A DNA stretch of 64,000 nucleotides, taken from assembly GCA_029204225.1 (NCBI GenBank), contig CM055092.1:39071800-39135799 (forward strand). The letters are read 5' to 3'. Below the pieces are notes generated by a model. It was not told the origin of the DNA. It did no database searches and was given only the letters and a program-made list of their open reading frames with translations. This DNA comes from Diphasiastrum complanatum. Lineage: Eukaryota; Streptophyta; Lycopodiopsida; Lycopodiales; Lycopodiaceae. How positions within the stretch are numbered: position 1 is the stretch's first letter; every line of letters begins with the position of its first letter. Shown here one piece after another: positions 48,453 to 60,119 of this stretch. Made by a program: the position numbers and the translations under genes.

Positions 48453-48812
48453 TGTTACAGAAGGAAGAAGGCCAAAAGACCTATCCTATGACAATATAAA
48501 TACATGTAAACTTACTCATTATATGTATAAGACAGCAAGAGATGTATATAGAAGAATCAGAATCAGAATTATAAAAATTCAATTGATCAAAGTTTGCAAC
48601 AGATTTTTTTTTTTTAGTTGTTCTGATTATCTAAAATTGTCTACCACACTCACACATATATATCCTAAATCTGCATGCTTTATTCAATCAAAGTAGAAAT
48701 TGCTCTATTAGTACATAGACCAGAATCAGATATGACTGAAGATGTTGATATTAGTTTGATTAATTCGAACTTTCGTGCTCTCTGAAGGAGAATTTCTAGT
48801 ATTTTTCCTACA
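48453..48812 (+). repeat. Copia-type 5' LTR (360 bp)
   Basis: Begins TGTTACAGAAGG and ends CCTACA, with a TATA box TATAAATA near 48495. One base further, TGGTATCAGAATTG (48814-48827) is a primer-site-like sequence. No 3' partner was found. Confidence 0.65.
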
Positions 48813-48874
48813 GTGGTATCAGAATTGACACATCCATCAACAACCATATCTAGAACTTATTCAGAAGATTATAA

Positions 48875-49040
48875 GATGTCTTCGATCAGCAACATTCAGT
48901 CTAAGATCAGTGCGATTTTTCAATAGAAGAGAAGCTAATTTAACTCTTGGCAAAGAACTTCGTGAATGTAGGGAGAAAATTGACCTAGCTATAGCAATTA
49001 TTGTGTCTTAAGTGAATGACAGCATAATGCTAGATTTTGT
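48875..49040 (+). pseudogene. Truncated gag start downstream of the 48453 LTR
   Basis: The ATG at about 48875 begins MSSISNIQSKISAIF followed by stops. The fragment ends where the next LTR starts at about 49049, so that element probably inserted into or replaced the rest. Confidence 0.45.
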
Positions 49041-49048
49041 GAAAATAT

Positions 49049-49577
49049 TGTAAAATTAAAATAATATTAAACTTAGATATTCAAGTTTTGGGGTTTGTCC
49101 AAACTTGAGGTAGACTAGTCTAGTGATTTTCCAATTAGAGTCAAGTTAGATTTTAGTCTTCATAGTGATGTGTAGGTCTAGAACCTATCATTTGAGGCTA
49201 CTCTTGTAGGTCAAAGGATTCTCAAAAAGAGAGATTCTCAAGTCTTATCCATTTCTATTTTTGTCATCTAGTAGAGAGGTAGAGGCAATGTGGCATCTAG
49301 ATTGTTCTCTCTCTCCACGAGTTCTAGAAGGCCTCTTGTATTATAAATAAGGTGGCTTTGTACCTCAATAAGACACTTCTTCAAGTAAAGCTTCCATTTG
49401 ATCCATTTGAGGTGTAATGATAGTTAAATTGTGATGAATGCTCTTGCCTTCATGCTAACTAGCTTGCCAATGTTTTCCATCTCATTGTTTTTGGAATAGA
49501 AGCTAGTTTAGTGTGCAATCATTCATTCTCTTGATCCTTTGTACTTGCAGTTGGTTCACACATGTGAAAAGTTCTCA
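49049..49577 (+). repeat. Copia 5' LTR (about 530 bp)
   Basis: Starts TGTAAAATTAAAA and ends GTTCTCA, directly followed by TGGTATCAGAGCT (49578-49590), a primer site with one mismatch at its end. It contains a TATA-like TTATAAATAAGG near 49340. The 3' LTR is absent. Confidence 0.75.
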
Positions 49578-50284
49578 TGGTATCAGAGCTTGATAGGAGA
49601 ATACACATCTAATCATTGCTTTGTCAAATGGAATGACTTCTCATCATTGTTGGTGAAATTTTGCCTCTTACTGGCACTCGATTTTGAGCTAACTAGATCC
49701 ACTCTCATCATCACTTATTAATGTATCTTTTTCTCTGATTTCAGAGTTGTACGGCCTACTATAGCAGCACGTGTGAGACTCTAATCAAGATAGAGTGGGG
49801 GCTATGTTACTTCTCATCTTTTCCATCCATGTTGCATATTAATGGAAAGCTAATCAAGTGTAGATTGTGATGCAAGTGACATCAAGAGGATTGGTGGAAC
49901 CTAAGGAGTTCTTGGCATTCAAAGTGAGGCATATTGAAGAAGAAAAATAGAGTTTTACATGCTTGAAGGCTGTACTATCAAAGATCCTTTATTGTAGGGG
50001 CCAAAATAGCAAATTTTGACTATTTTCAATTTTCTTCAATCTAAGAAGCATTGTTTGGATCTATGATCCTATGAATGGATGAAACTTTCTAAATGATAAA
50101 TATAACTTTTAAGCTATTTCACACGTGTGAACTCAGATTTACTTCATCCACTTTTGCTTTGAAAAATAAAGTGCAAATTTTGACTTGCACCTAGAAATTG
50201 TCATTTTTGGCCATCTTTGAGTTCTCAATCATTTGTTACTTGATTCCAAGTGATCAATAGTAAGCCAAAATCAATTTTCTAGGC

Positions 50285-52615
50285 ATGACTTCAATGGGAT
50301 CTTATCTATTAGAACAAAGTGAGAGACTCACTTCTACAAATTATGGTACATGGAAAGTTAGGATAGAATCCATTCTTGTACTTCAAGATCTAATAGATAT
50401 AGTGAATGGGAATGAGGAGGAGCCTACTTATCCTCAATAAATTCCCAAATTCAAGAAAAGAGCATGTATTGCTCTTCATGTTTTGAAGCTAAATGTTTCT
50501 AATGAAGTTCTAAGAGAGATTAGTCCTTGTGTCAATGCTCAAGATGCATGGAGGACTCTTCAATCCATTTATGAGTCTAAAAACACTTCAGAGTCCTTAC
50601 TCTTAGAAATATGATTTTTCAAAGTTTTCAGAGAAAGGATGAAAGTGCTTCATCCTATGTTTCTAGATTCAAGGATCTCCATAAAGATCTTTGTTGCATA
50701 GATGATTCTATCAAATCAAAGACATTGTTCAAGTTATTTTGAATGAATTAAGTGAGGATTTTGATACCATTGTTCAATCTTATGCAATTAAAGAGGACTT
50801 ACCCTCTTTATAAGCCTTACAAGGAGTCTTGATAGCCGAGGAGCATAGACATCAAACTCAAGTGGCAAGATTTGAGAGATTGTCTCTCAAGGATAAAGGA
50901 AGTGATCAAGCACTCTTCACCAAATCCAAGGAGAAGAGAAAAGACAAGAAGAATGGCAAGAGCTCCAAGGACAACACAAAAGCAATGGAGAAGACATCCG
51001 AGGAAGAACCAAGCTCATCCAATGTGAAGAAAAACAAGTACAAGGTTACTTGTTTCTCATGTGGCAAAAAGGGGCATTTTGCCTCCCAATGCTACAAAAG
51101 GAAAAAGCAAGCCAACATCACTTGTGAAGATGAATCTCCTTGTGACAAAGAAGATTCACTTATGATATCTAACTTTTCATCTTCCTCTTTCAAGCATTCT
51201 AATGTATGGTGGCTAGATAGTGGTGCCTCATCCCACATGAGTAGTGATAAAAACTCTTTTTGTAATCTTGTACCATACAAAGGATCTAGAAGTTGTATCT
51301 ATACAGCAAATGATGAGGAATGCATGATAGAAGGATGGGAAGCATATCTCTAGATAAGCTTGATCTCAATGATTGCTCTATGTTCCTAGTTTGACTAGAA
51401 ATCTAATAAGTGTAGGCCAACTCAATGATGATGGTCTACAAGTAGATTTTAAAGATGGTACTTGCTTGATCTCAAAAGATGATGATATAATAGCATTATG
51501 TTCTTGTTTTGGAAGGTTATTCAAGCTTGATGGAAATGGAAATGCTAATCTTTGCTCGGATATTGTGCTACAAGTAAAGTTTTCAAATGAAGATCTATGG
51601 CATAGGAGGTTGGGCCATCCCAACTCTAAGGCCATTCAATCTATGTTTTAGTTGGAGCTAGCTCATGGTTTGCCTAAATCCATGATCAAGGAGCCAAGTA
51701 CTTGTGATGCATGTGCATTGGCCAAATCACATGCAAGGCCACATCAAAGATCAACCATCAAGTCCAAAGCTCCTTTGGAACTCATCCATAGTAACATCCA
51801 TTTCTCATCCACCAAGAGCAAGGGTGGAGCTACATGTTTTATAACATTTATTGATGATTCCTCACGTTTTTGTTGGGTTTACTTCTTATCTTCTAAAGCA
51901 CTTTTATATGAAACTTTTGTGAAGTTCAAAGCTTTTGTTGAGAATCAACTATCTTGTAAAATTAAAGCTTTGAGAAGTGATAATGGAGGTGAATACATCT
52001 CCACAAAGTTCATAAACTTTTGTAATGATTTTGGCATTAGAAGATATTTCACTTGTTCCTACTCTCCTCAATCTAATGGAGTGGCCGAGAGAAAAAATAG
52101 AACTCTATGTGAAGGTGCAAAGGCACTTAGACTAGGAGCCTCTCTTTCTAAAAATTTTTGGGGAGAAGCAATAGGATGTGCTAACTATCTTTGCAATTTA
52201 TTGCCAAATCATGCTATAGAAGATATTTCACCTCATGAAAAGTTGTATGGAAGGAAACCCGAAGTCAATCATCTTAGAACATTTGGATGTGTATTCTTTG
52301 TACATGTACCTCTTGAAACAAGAAAAAAAGAAGATGCTAATGCTCTTAAGGCATTATGATAGGCTACTCAAGTAAATCCTATAGGATTTTTGTTCCATCT
52401 ACTAATCAAACTATGGTAGATCCACCTAATGACAAGCATGTCATTGGATGCAAGTGGGTCTATAGAATCAAGCTCAATAATGATGGATCAATCAATAAGT
52501 TCAAAGCAAGGCTTTGTGCTAAAGGCTATGCCCAAATCAAAGGCATAGATTATGAAGAAACCTTCGCTCCCATAGCAAAGATGGTAACCATTAGAATCAT
52601 CATTACTATTTCCCT
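50285..52615 (+). pseudogene. Copia gag-PR-INT-RT fragment, deleted and 3'-truncated
   Basis: Gag from the ATG at 50285 resembles the inner Copia (SYLLEQSERLTSTNYGTWK) with stops and frameshifts. The CCHC knuckle CFSCGKKGHFASQC is near 51052-51093 and the protease motif LDSGASSHM near 51215. In integrase the first catalytic Asp reads Asn (LIHSNIHF); the second Asp (LRSDNGGEY) and Glu (GVAERKNR) are present. After the post-integrase motif an internal deletion joins FVPSTNQ to the start of RT (VDPPNDKHVIGCKW, about 52415). RT stops at about 52615, where Gypsy sequence begins. Confidence 0.87.
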
Positions 52616-52621
52616 TGGATA

Positions 52622-55600
52622 ATTCAGTAAGGGTATGCCCAGATGGGATATCGAGATCCACAGTATGGAGGCAATCCAGCAGCAAGACTGCGACAATCTA
52701 CTCTTGGATACCTGGAACGTCTAGCTTTGCCTGCCCCACCAAAACACTCCGCTCCTCCTGCCAATTTGATGGAACCAGAACCTTACGGAAGCGCTAAGCA
52801 ATGGAGCTATGGTAATGATCAGGAAGGTGGATCTTTAGAAGAGTATGCCATTTATGCTGCCGCTCAACAACAAGCCTCGAGAAATTGGGTCAGAGCACCA
52901 CTTGGATGCTTTGCATGTGGAGAAAATCACAAGGTTGCAGAATGTCCAAATAAAGAAAAATTTGTACCATTCTGTCGTGACTGTGGATATGGGCATTGCT
53001 GTAAAGATTGTCCAGCAAGACCAAAGCCACCACCAGCTACAGCACCTGTAAATTTGATAACAATCAAGCAAGGATCGATAGCTCAAAATAAACCAAGTGC
53101 ACCCTTGATGGTGGTCACCAGAGCACAAAAGCAAAAAGAACCAGTAGTGGATTCAGTACCTACTGATTCTTTACCATTGAACAATACAGCAACAACAAAG
53201 GGAGTCTATTCAAATCTTAATGCAGAAAAACGAAGATATCAGGATATGAGATAGTGGATTAAACATCTTCAAGAAGGAGAGGAACTTGAAGCTACTAAAG
53301 TAACAGCTGAAGTTCGGTCTTCACCATTGCAGCCTCCAAGAAATTTACGTACGGATATGAATAATCAATTACATCATCACGAAGAACCCTTCAAGATGAC
53401 TGAACCGGAAGCACCGCATATAAAATTACTCATGAATATTTTGTCTAGCAAGATCAATATCTCATTGGGAGAGTTCCTAAAGTTGGTGCCAAAAGAAAAA
53501 GAAGTCTTAGCGCAAAAGTTAACTCAAGAAGAATCAGAAGACCATCAGGAGCTTCTTTTTTGTGCTAGATTTGAAGAATCTAACGATGTACTCCATGTTG
53601 GAGCCACTTGGGAAAGTGAACAAAAGAACATCACTCTGCCGATACAACATAGACAATTTTCTAAAGAAACAGCCGTAATAGATGGCGTTTCAGGAGTTAA
53701 CTTGATTTCTACAAAGCTATGTACAAAATGAGGCCTTACAAAGATTAAGCCTGCTACTTTTGCTATTAGGCTAGCTAATCAAACGGCAGTTCCTTTACAA
53801 GGAATGATAGAAGATATACTTGTCAGGATTGCAAGAGTACGGTTCATCATTACTTTTGTCGTAATGGACTTACCAGAAGCACCAAGTTCTCTTAGGACGT
53901 CCATGGTTACGAGTTGCGCAAGTAATTCATAACTGGGGTATCGAAAAAAACACTTTTGAAAATCGTGAACGTGCAATTAAAGTTGATCCTACGACTTGGA
54001 CTATCAAGCCAGTGGTTCAAAAAGCGGATGACGATTCATCAACAATGGATCACACTTGTGATTGACGAGAGTAAAAATTGGGAGTTCACTATGATTCTCA
54101 AACAGATACTATCAGTTGGAACGAAGCTCTTGCAACAATTGATTGTACAGCATGATATATGTGTCAACAAAATATTCAATCAGAGATGAGCGAGATTTCC
54201 TTGTTAGATCGAACTTTGGATACACCAACCACGTTTTCACTAAATGTGCTGAATGTAGCCTGGATATCAATGGAACCTATACTAGATCCAATTGAGGATG
54301 ATCTCATACCAATGAGCCATGCCTTAACTTATGATGGCAATGCAAAACTTACGGATGAACAGATTCTACATCATATAGATCCGACCAAATTTGGAGTGTG
54401 TAATGTTCCTGATGAACCAACAATCAAATTGCCCAAAGCAGTTATATTGAAAGGAGACAGGATCACAGGTTCGATGATGAAGAAACAAGCAAAACAACAT
54501 TATAATACAGTCCTGAAATGGGAAAATACCTCTCGAAAGATCGATTCAAAGAAAGTGCCACCTCTATTGGATAAAGACAAAGGAAAAGTCAGGAATGATT
54601 CTTCAAGTCAGATCTCCAGCAAGACATCATCGTCTAGGAAGTCTTCACTTGTGAAGAAAGATTTATCATCCCGAAAGTCGTCACCTCCACGATCAATTCC
54701 TGCTAAGAAGACTAAACGAATATCCAAGACAAGTCCTTTCGAAAAAGAACAAGCAAATGTAGTCCAACATGATATGCCAGAGCATTTGAACGTTATACAC
54801 TGGATGATGTGGTTATCATGTTACCTAAAGCACATCGTGAACCTGAGGAACACATGCCAGAATCAAAAGAGATTTACGATGGCCCAGCTAGGACGCAGCC
54901 AATGAATCTTGCAGAACTAGGAGAACCGAAAAAAATTGTACAAGTGGGATCACAACTTACTCTTGAACAGTATCAAGCACTTCGTTTGTTACTTATTGAG
55001 TATCAAGATTGCTTTGCATGGACTTATCAAGATTTGAGGAGTATTCCGACATCAGTCATTGAACATACCATGCCTTTAGTACCTGATGCGGTACCAAAGG
55101 TTACAAAGTTCTATTGTTGTAATCCTAATGTGGCAGATTTGATAAATAAAGAACTTCAGAGATTGCTTGACGTCGATTTCATTTATGAGATCGAGCATAC
55201 CAAATGGATTTCACCGATTGTCATTGTTCCTAAGAAAAATGAGAAATTGTGAATCTGTGTGAATCTCAAAGCATTGAATAAAGTGACATGGAAGGATCAC
55301 TTTCCGTTACCTTTTACTGAAAGCATTTTGGATCGCCTTGCTGGAGCGGAAGCTTATAGTTTTCTAGATGGATTTAGTGGTTACAACCAGGTTAAGATTG
55401 CACCTGCTGATTGCTTTTGCAGCAGAATGAGGCACCTATGCTTACAAAGTAATGTCGTTTGGACTCTGTAATGCACCAAGTTCATTCCAAAGAGTAATGC
55501 AATTTGCCTTTAAAGATTATCTGCAGAAATTCCTTGAAATTCACTTGGATGACTTGGGAATTCATAGTACAGATACAGACCACCTGGATCGATTGGATAA

Positions 55601-57622
55601 AGTCTTTGAAAGATGCCGCAAATATCAGATTTCTCTAAATCCAGAAAAATGTCAGATATGGGTTTTTCATAGAGTGGTGCTTGGACATGTAATATCAAGA
55701 CATGGTATTGCCACCGATTATTCTAATACCAATGTTATTTTGGAATTGCCACCGCCAGCAACAATTCGAGGAGTTTATGTGTTTATGGGTCATGCGAACT
55801 ACTATCAAATTTTTATTATCTTCTTTGCGGATTTAGCACGACCTATATACAAATTAACTATTGTTCCTATTTTGGACAGTAGAGGCGTTAGAAGCCTTTA
55901 AAAATTAAAAAAACAGCATTATCTTCAGCACCAATACTGCGTTCTCCAGATTGGACATTAGAGTTTCATGTTCATACGGATGCCTCAAAATACACCATTG
56001 GATCAGTTTTGACGCAACCAGGTGACTATAAGAAGGATTATCCTATACGATTTGCAAGAAGACAGCTTACAGATCCAGAGAAGAATTATTCAACAACAGA
56101 ACGTGAAGCGCTAGCCATGATTTTTTCTGTTCGAAATTTTCATCACTACCTCATGGAAATGCATTTTGCATTTTATACTAATTATCAACCGTTACTTTAC
56201 TTGGTAAATAAGACGTGTAATACTGGATGTATTGCAAGATGGTTATTATTATTGACTGAATTTGACTTTCGAATTGTGGTCAGAAAGGGGAAACAACATT
56301 ATCTAGCCGATCATGTTTCGCGAATCGAATTTGCACTAGTTAATACTGAAGTGGATGATGAACTGCCAAATGCTGCGTTGTTCTATGTTGAAGCAGTACC
56401 TGAGTGGGCGACATATATTGTTGAGTACCTGATGCTAGGACAACCGAATGACTCTTTAACAAAAGTACAGAAAAGACAATTGATTCATAAGGCTCAACCT
56501 TATCAATTAATTACAGGACAATTGTAAATATTTTATGAAGATGTGTTTTACTGCATGAAGTACCAGATTTAATCATGTTTTCACATGATGGCACGGGTGG
56601 AGGATACTTCTCTACATTACTGTTCGCAAACTTTTGCAATCCGGTTGTTGGTGGCCTATGCTTCATAAGGACACAAAAAATTTTATCAGACGTGTGATGT
56701 CTGCCAGCGAGCACGACGGCCTTCTCGACAGAATTATGAACCCTTACATTGGGTTTTATCGCAAGCACCATTTGAAAAATGAGGACTGGATTATGTTGGT
56801 CCTATTCATCCCGCTGCACAAGGATCTCAAGCTCGATACATTATCATCGCAACTGATTATATGACCAAGTGGGTTGAAGCCAAAGCTGTCAAAGTGGTTG
56901 ATGCGAAATCTACGGCCAAGTTTCTATATGAAAATATTATAATCAGATTTGGATGTCCGATCGAAATTGTCAGTGATCGGGGTACACACTTTGTTAATCA
57001 AGTAATAAAGTGTTTACTAGAAGATTTTTTTGTTATACACTGATTTAGTACTCCCTATTATCCCAGAGGAAATGGCCAAGCTGAATCTTCCAATAAGATT
57101 CTCTGCACCATTATGACAAAGACAGTTGAGACGAGTCGGTCTGATTGAGAACATAAACTGTATGCAACATTATGAGCATTCAGAATCGCTTACAAAAATA
57201 GTACAAATCAAACAGCTTTTCAGCTGGTTTATGGTTAAGATGATGTTATGCCAATTGAATTTTTAATCTCATCTTTACGCATAGCAACAACAGAATGATT
57301 AAATAATGATTAGTCTTTACAACTTCGTCATGAAGCGTTGCACAAATTATGTGAAACCCGATTGATGGCAGTTCATGACTTAGCAGCAGAGAAAGCCCGC
57401 CGCAAGGCATGGCACGATCGTCGATTGCACAAGAAAGATCTTGAAGCAAAAGATCTTGTATTGATGTACAAAACCAAGCTGATCAAGGGTAAGTTGAAGT
57501 TTACTGGTGAAGGCCCGTATAAAGTAAAGGAAATCCTAAACTATAACGCAGTAATTCTTGAGCACTTGGATGGAAAACGATTTGATACTCCGGTAAATGG
57601 CAGCCGATTACGCAAGTTTTGA
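52622..57622 (+). pseudogene. Ty3/Gypsy gag-PR-RT-RH-INT, 5'-truncated and broken
   Basis: The end of Gag carries two CX2CX3HX4C knuckles, CFACGENHKVAEC (52907-52945) and CRDCGYGHCCKDC. Protease shows VIDGVSGVNLI near 53680, with Gly after the Asp as in some plant Gypsy elements, then LLGRPWL-like sequence. A Ser/Lys-rich linker lies at about 54560-54730. RT runs from about 54900 with FLDGFSGYNQ near 55365 and the active site HLDD near 55545. RNase H is at about 55960-56350 (FARRQLTDPEKNYSTTERE). Integrase follows to 57622 with MTKWVEAKAV and SDRGTHFVN, ending in a GPYKV domain. Integrase after RNase H marks it as Ty3/Gypsy. Numerous stops and frameshifts occur. The 5' LTR and most of Gag are missing. 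Confidence 0.88.
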
Positions 57623-58311
57623 CAGCCTGCTCCGCCAGTTCAGCAAGCCTGATCTCAATAAATTTTTTCATTTTATTTGTTTTCAATTTTTTGTTTTCAG
57701 TAATTAATTTGCTGACTTTTTTTGAAAAGACAGTTAAAAAATAAAAATAGAAAACAAACAAAAAAAGACTGATGAGCAAAAGTCAGGAAGTCATCAGCAT
57801 AAGAAAAAGGAAGCACAGTATTTTTATGGAAAATGCCATAGAAAACCAATGTTTTGGACAAATTTGGCCAATACAATATCAGAAACCTTCGCCGAGCTCT
57901 CAGACTATACATCCACCCTTGATTTATCTAAATTGAGGTGGACGAAGGTTTTTGACAAGAGAAAATTTAATTTTTGAGTCAGGCGAATGTTCAGTGATAT
58001 GCCATTTTGAGAACCTTCGTCGAACATCATAACCTCATTATGAACCTTTGTCGACCTGCTAGATGATCTTAAAATGTTAAAATTAGGTTGTCCATAGGTT
58101 CAAATTGTGAAAAAATGCATTTATGACAGTAACTGGGCAAAGGACCCTCCTGGGCGAAGGTGCATCCTTCGCCAGCCCTGGAAAACGTTCGCCTGATAGG
58201 TTCAGATCCCTAGAAATCTTCACCGAGATTTTTATAGCCTATTTTTACAGTGCTGTACATGCCTGCAAATTTTTGTTCAGAACTGATCAGCCCAACTACT
58301 ATTTAGTATAA
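57623..58311 (+). other. Region between Gypsy integrase and the extra ORF
   Basis: Non-coding. Between about 57886 and 58195 the motif CCTTCGCC/GGCGAAGG (with CCTTCGTCGA variants) recurs at least six times in both orientations. Confidence 0.55.
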
Positions 58312-59560
58312 TGGACCCACCAAATTCACCTATAAGTTGGCTGAATTCGATTCATTCCTCACTTGTGCTAGCAAAGCTCTTGCAAATTTTTCTTGCGACC
58401 AAAGCCTTCCAAATTTCCTGCATTGCCTTCTGATACACTTTCATGTGTTTATAATTCCTTTCTGATCATCACGTCTTCTACCGATACTTCCCAATCTCTG
58501 CCCTATACTATCCATTGTGATGTCCCATCTGCAACGGACATCATGATTCTTCCTAGCACAAGCATGGCCACTTAGTGGATGACCCTTACGGAGCCTCTAC
58601 TTACTACAATGGGTATTCATAAGAGAGCCTTTTCAAGACGCATCAATATGGATTTCATCACTCTTGCCTTCAGTATGTGGAAGAAAGAGAAATCCAAGTT
58701 TTATATCACCTTCCAAGGAGCCACACACAAGGTGCACGTCACTGAGGCCGCACTTGCAGTTATAGGAATCTCATCCGGTACGCAAGCCTCACCCAATCAC
58801 AAGCTCGCCAAACAGGCCATCAAGTCATACATTGACCTCACCAACAATCTGCAATGGACTAATGATGACTACCTTCTGGAAGCCATCACTGAGCCTTTCT
58901 TCCACGTCGCTGCCCAGTTGTTGAATCATTTTCTGATGGTTGGCAACCTCAAGAAAGACCGCATCACATCTCAAATCCTTCACAGGATAGTGAAGTCCCA
59001 CACAAAGTTGGCCAAAGCCCCTCTTGAACCATATAACTAGTTCAAGACTGTTTCTGGTAAGCTCAAGCGAGCTATTAAGGCCAATACAAAGCAACAGTTC
59101 GTCGCTGGCTCTCTATTGTCCCTCTTAGCCACTTCTCACTTAGAAAATAGAATCCATGGCTTCCACCTGGATTCTATGCTTTCAATTTACAAAAAAGCAC
59201 CGGTCGAGTCATCTCATCAGGCCTCAAGTTCTCATATCATTGTCGTCCACGCAGCGAGATCGTAATTCTTGACTCGCCTTCTGCGTCACGACGTCACACT
59301 AGGCATACCTCGTCAGCTGCGCTTCCAACCCCTACTGTTGTTCCCATTCCCCTCGCCTCTTCTCCCTTACAAGGACAATCAACGACAATTGGGCCTACCA
59401 TTCCCATCACAGTTGTCCAGGCTGCCTCACCCCCACACATCGAAGCAACCTCACCCAACACACAGTTCTTCATGGATATGTTCGATGATTTCGACCCCCT
59501 TGGGCCCACTGAAATCTTTGAAATGCCCCAGAGCCCAGTGCCCTTTGAACCCCAATCCCC
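58312..59560 (+). pseudogene. Extra ORF downstream of Gypsy integrase, unknown function
   Basis: A degenerate reading frame starts at the ATG at 58312 (MDPPNSPISWL). It crosses a frameshift near 58390, TAG codons at 58573 and 59038, and a shift near 59250. The best part (58579-59037) encodes a mixed charged and hydrophobic domain with FYITFQGATHKVHVTEAAL. The C-terminus is Pro/Ser/Thr-rich, then acidic (FFMDMFDDFDPLGP). Additional ORFs beside the 3' LTR are known in Tat-lineage Gypsy elements; the position fits, but I cannot assign the domain. A host-gene fragment is the alternative. Confidence 0.55.
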
Positions 59561-59689
59561 TGTTAATAAAAGGACTTTAGGCCTTTTTGCGGGACTTTTA
59601 ATGTCGCAGGGCCTAAATGTCAAGTTAGTGAATAAAGTTGGGTTTCCCTCCAATTTTGATGGTTCTCACACTTTTTTAAATTTGAATAA

Positions 59690-60110
59690 AAAGAGAGGCA
59701 AGACTGGACCAATAGGATTCAGAGGCTAGGGTCCTCCTCTCTACTATAAAAAAGGACCAACTCGAGTTGTTCCTCATGTTCATTTCCTCATTTCAATAAA
59801 GCAGATTGGTTCTCTTTAGAAATGGATTGATGAATGTCCGTGCTCTTCCTTCCTTTTCCTCCATTTCTCATGCTTTCTTTGGATTTTGCTAATTGTTGGA
59901 TTTGATCATTATTGGGATTGTTATTTCTTATGATTTTTGTGAGAGAGAAAGGGAGAGAGAGAAGAGTAAGTTTCTATCATTGTTGTGGAAGTAGGGTTAA
60001 TGGATGTAGTGTTAATGCTTAGTGTTAATGGATGTTAGTGTTAGATCCTTCATTCATGTTGAAATCTAAACTATACTATCGCTCTCATGGGAACGAACCT
60101 CCGCGTGACA
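59690..60110 (+). repeat. 3' LTR-like region of the Gypsy element
   Basis: TATA-like CTATAAAAAAGG at 59742-59753 and AATAAAG near 59796 stand 50 bp apart, as in LTR promoters and poly(A) sites. A possible LTR end, CCGCGTGACA, lies at 60101-60110. The start is unclear (59561 TGTTAATAAAAGG, or after a purine-rich stretch near 59690). No second copy is available. Confidence 0.45.
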
Positions 60111-60119
60111 ACTAACTCC

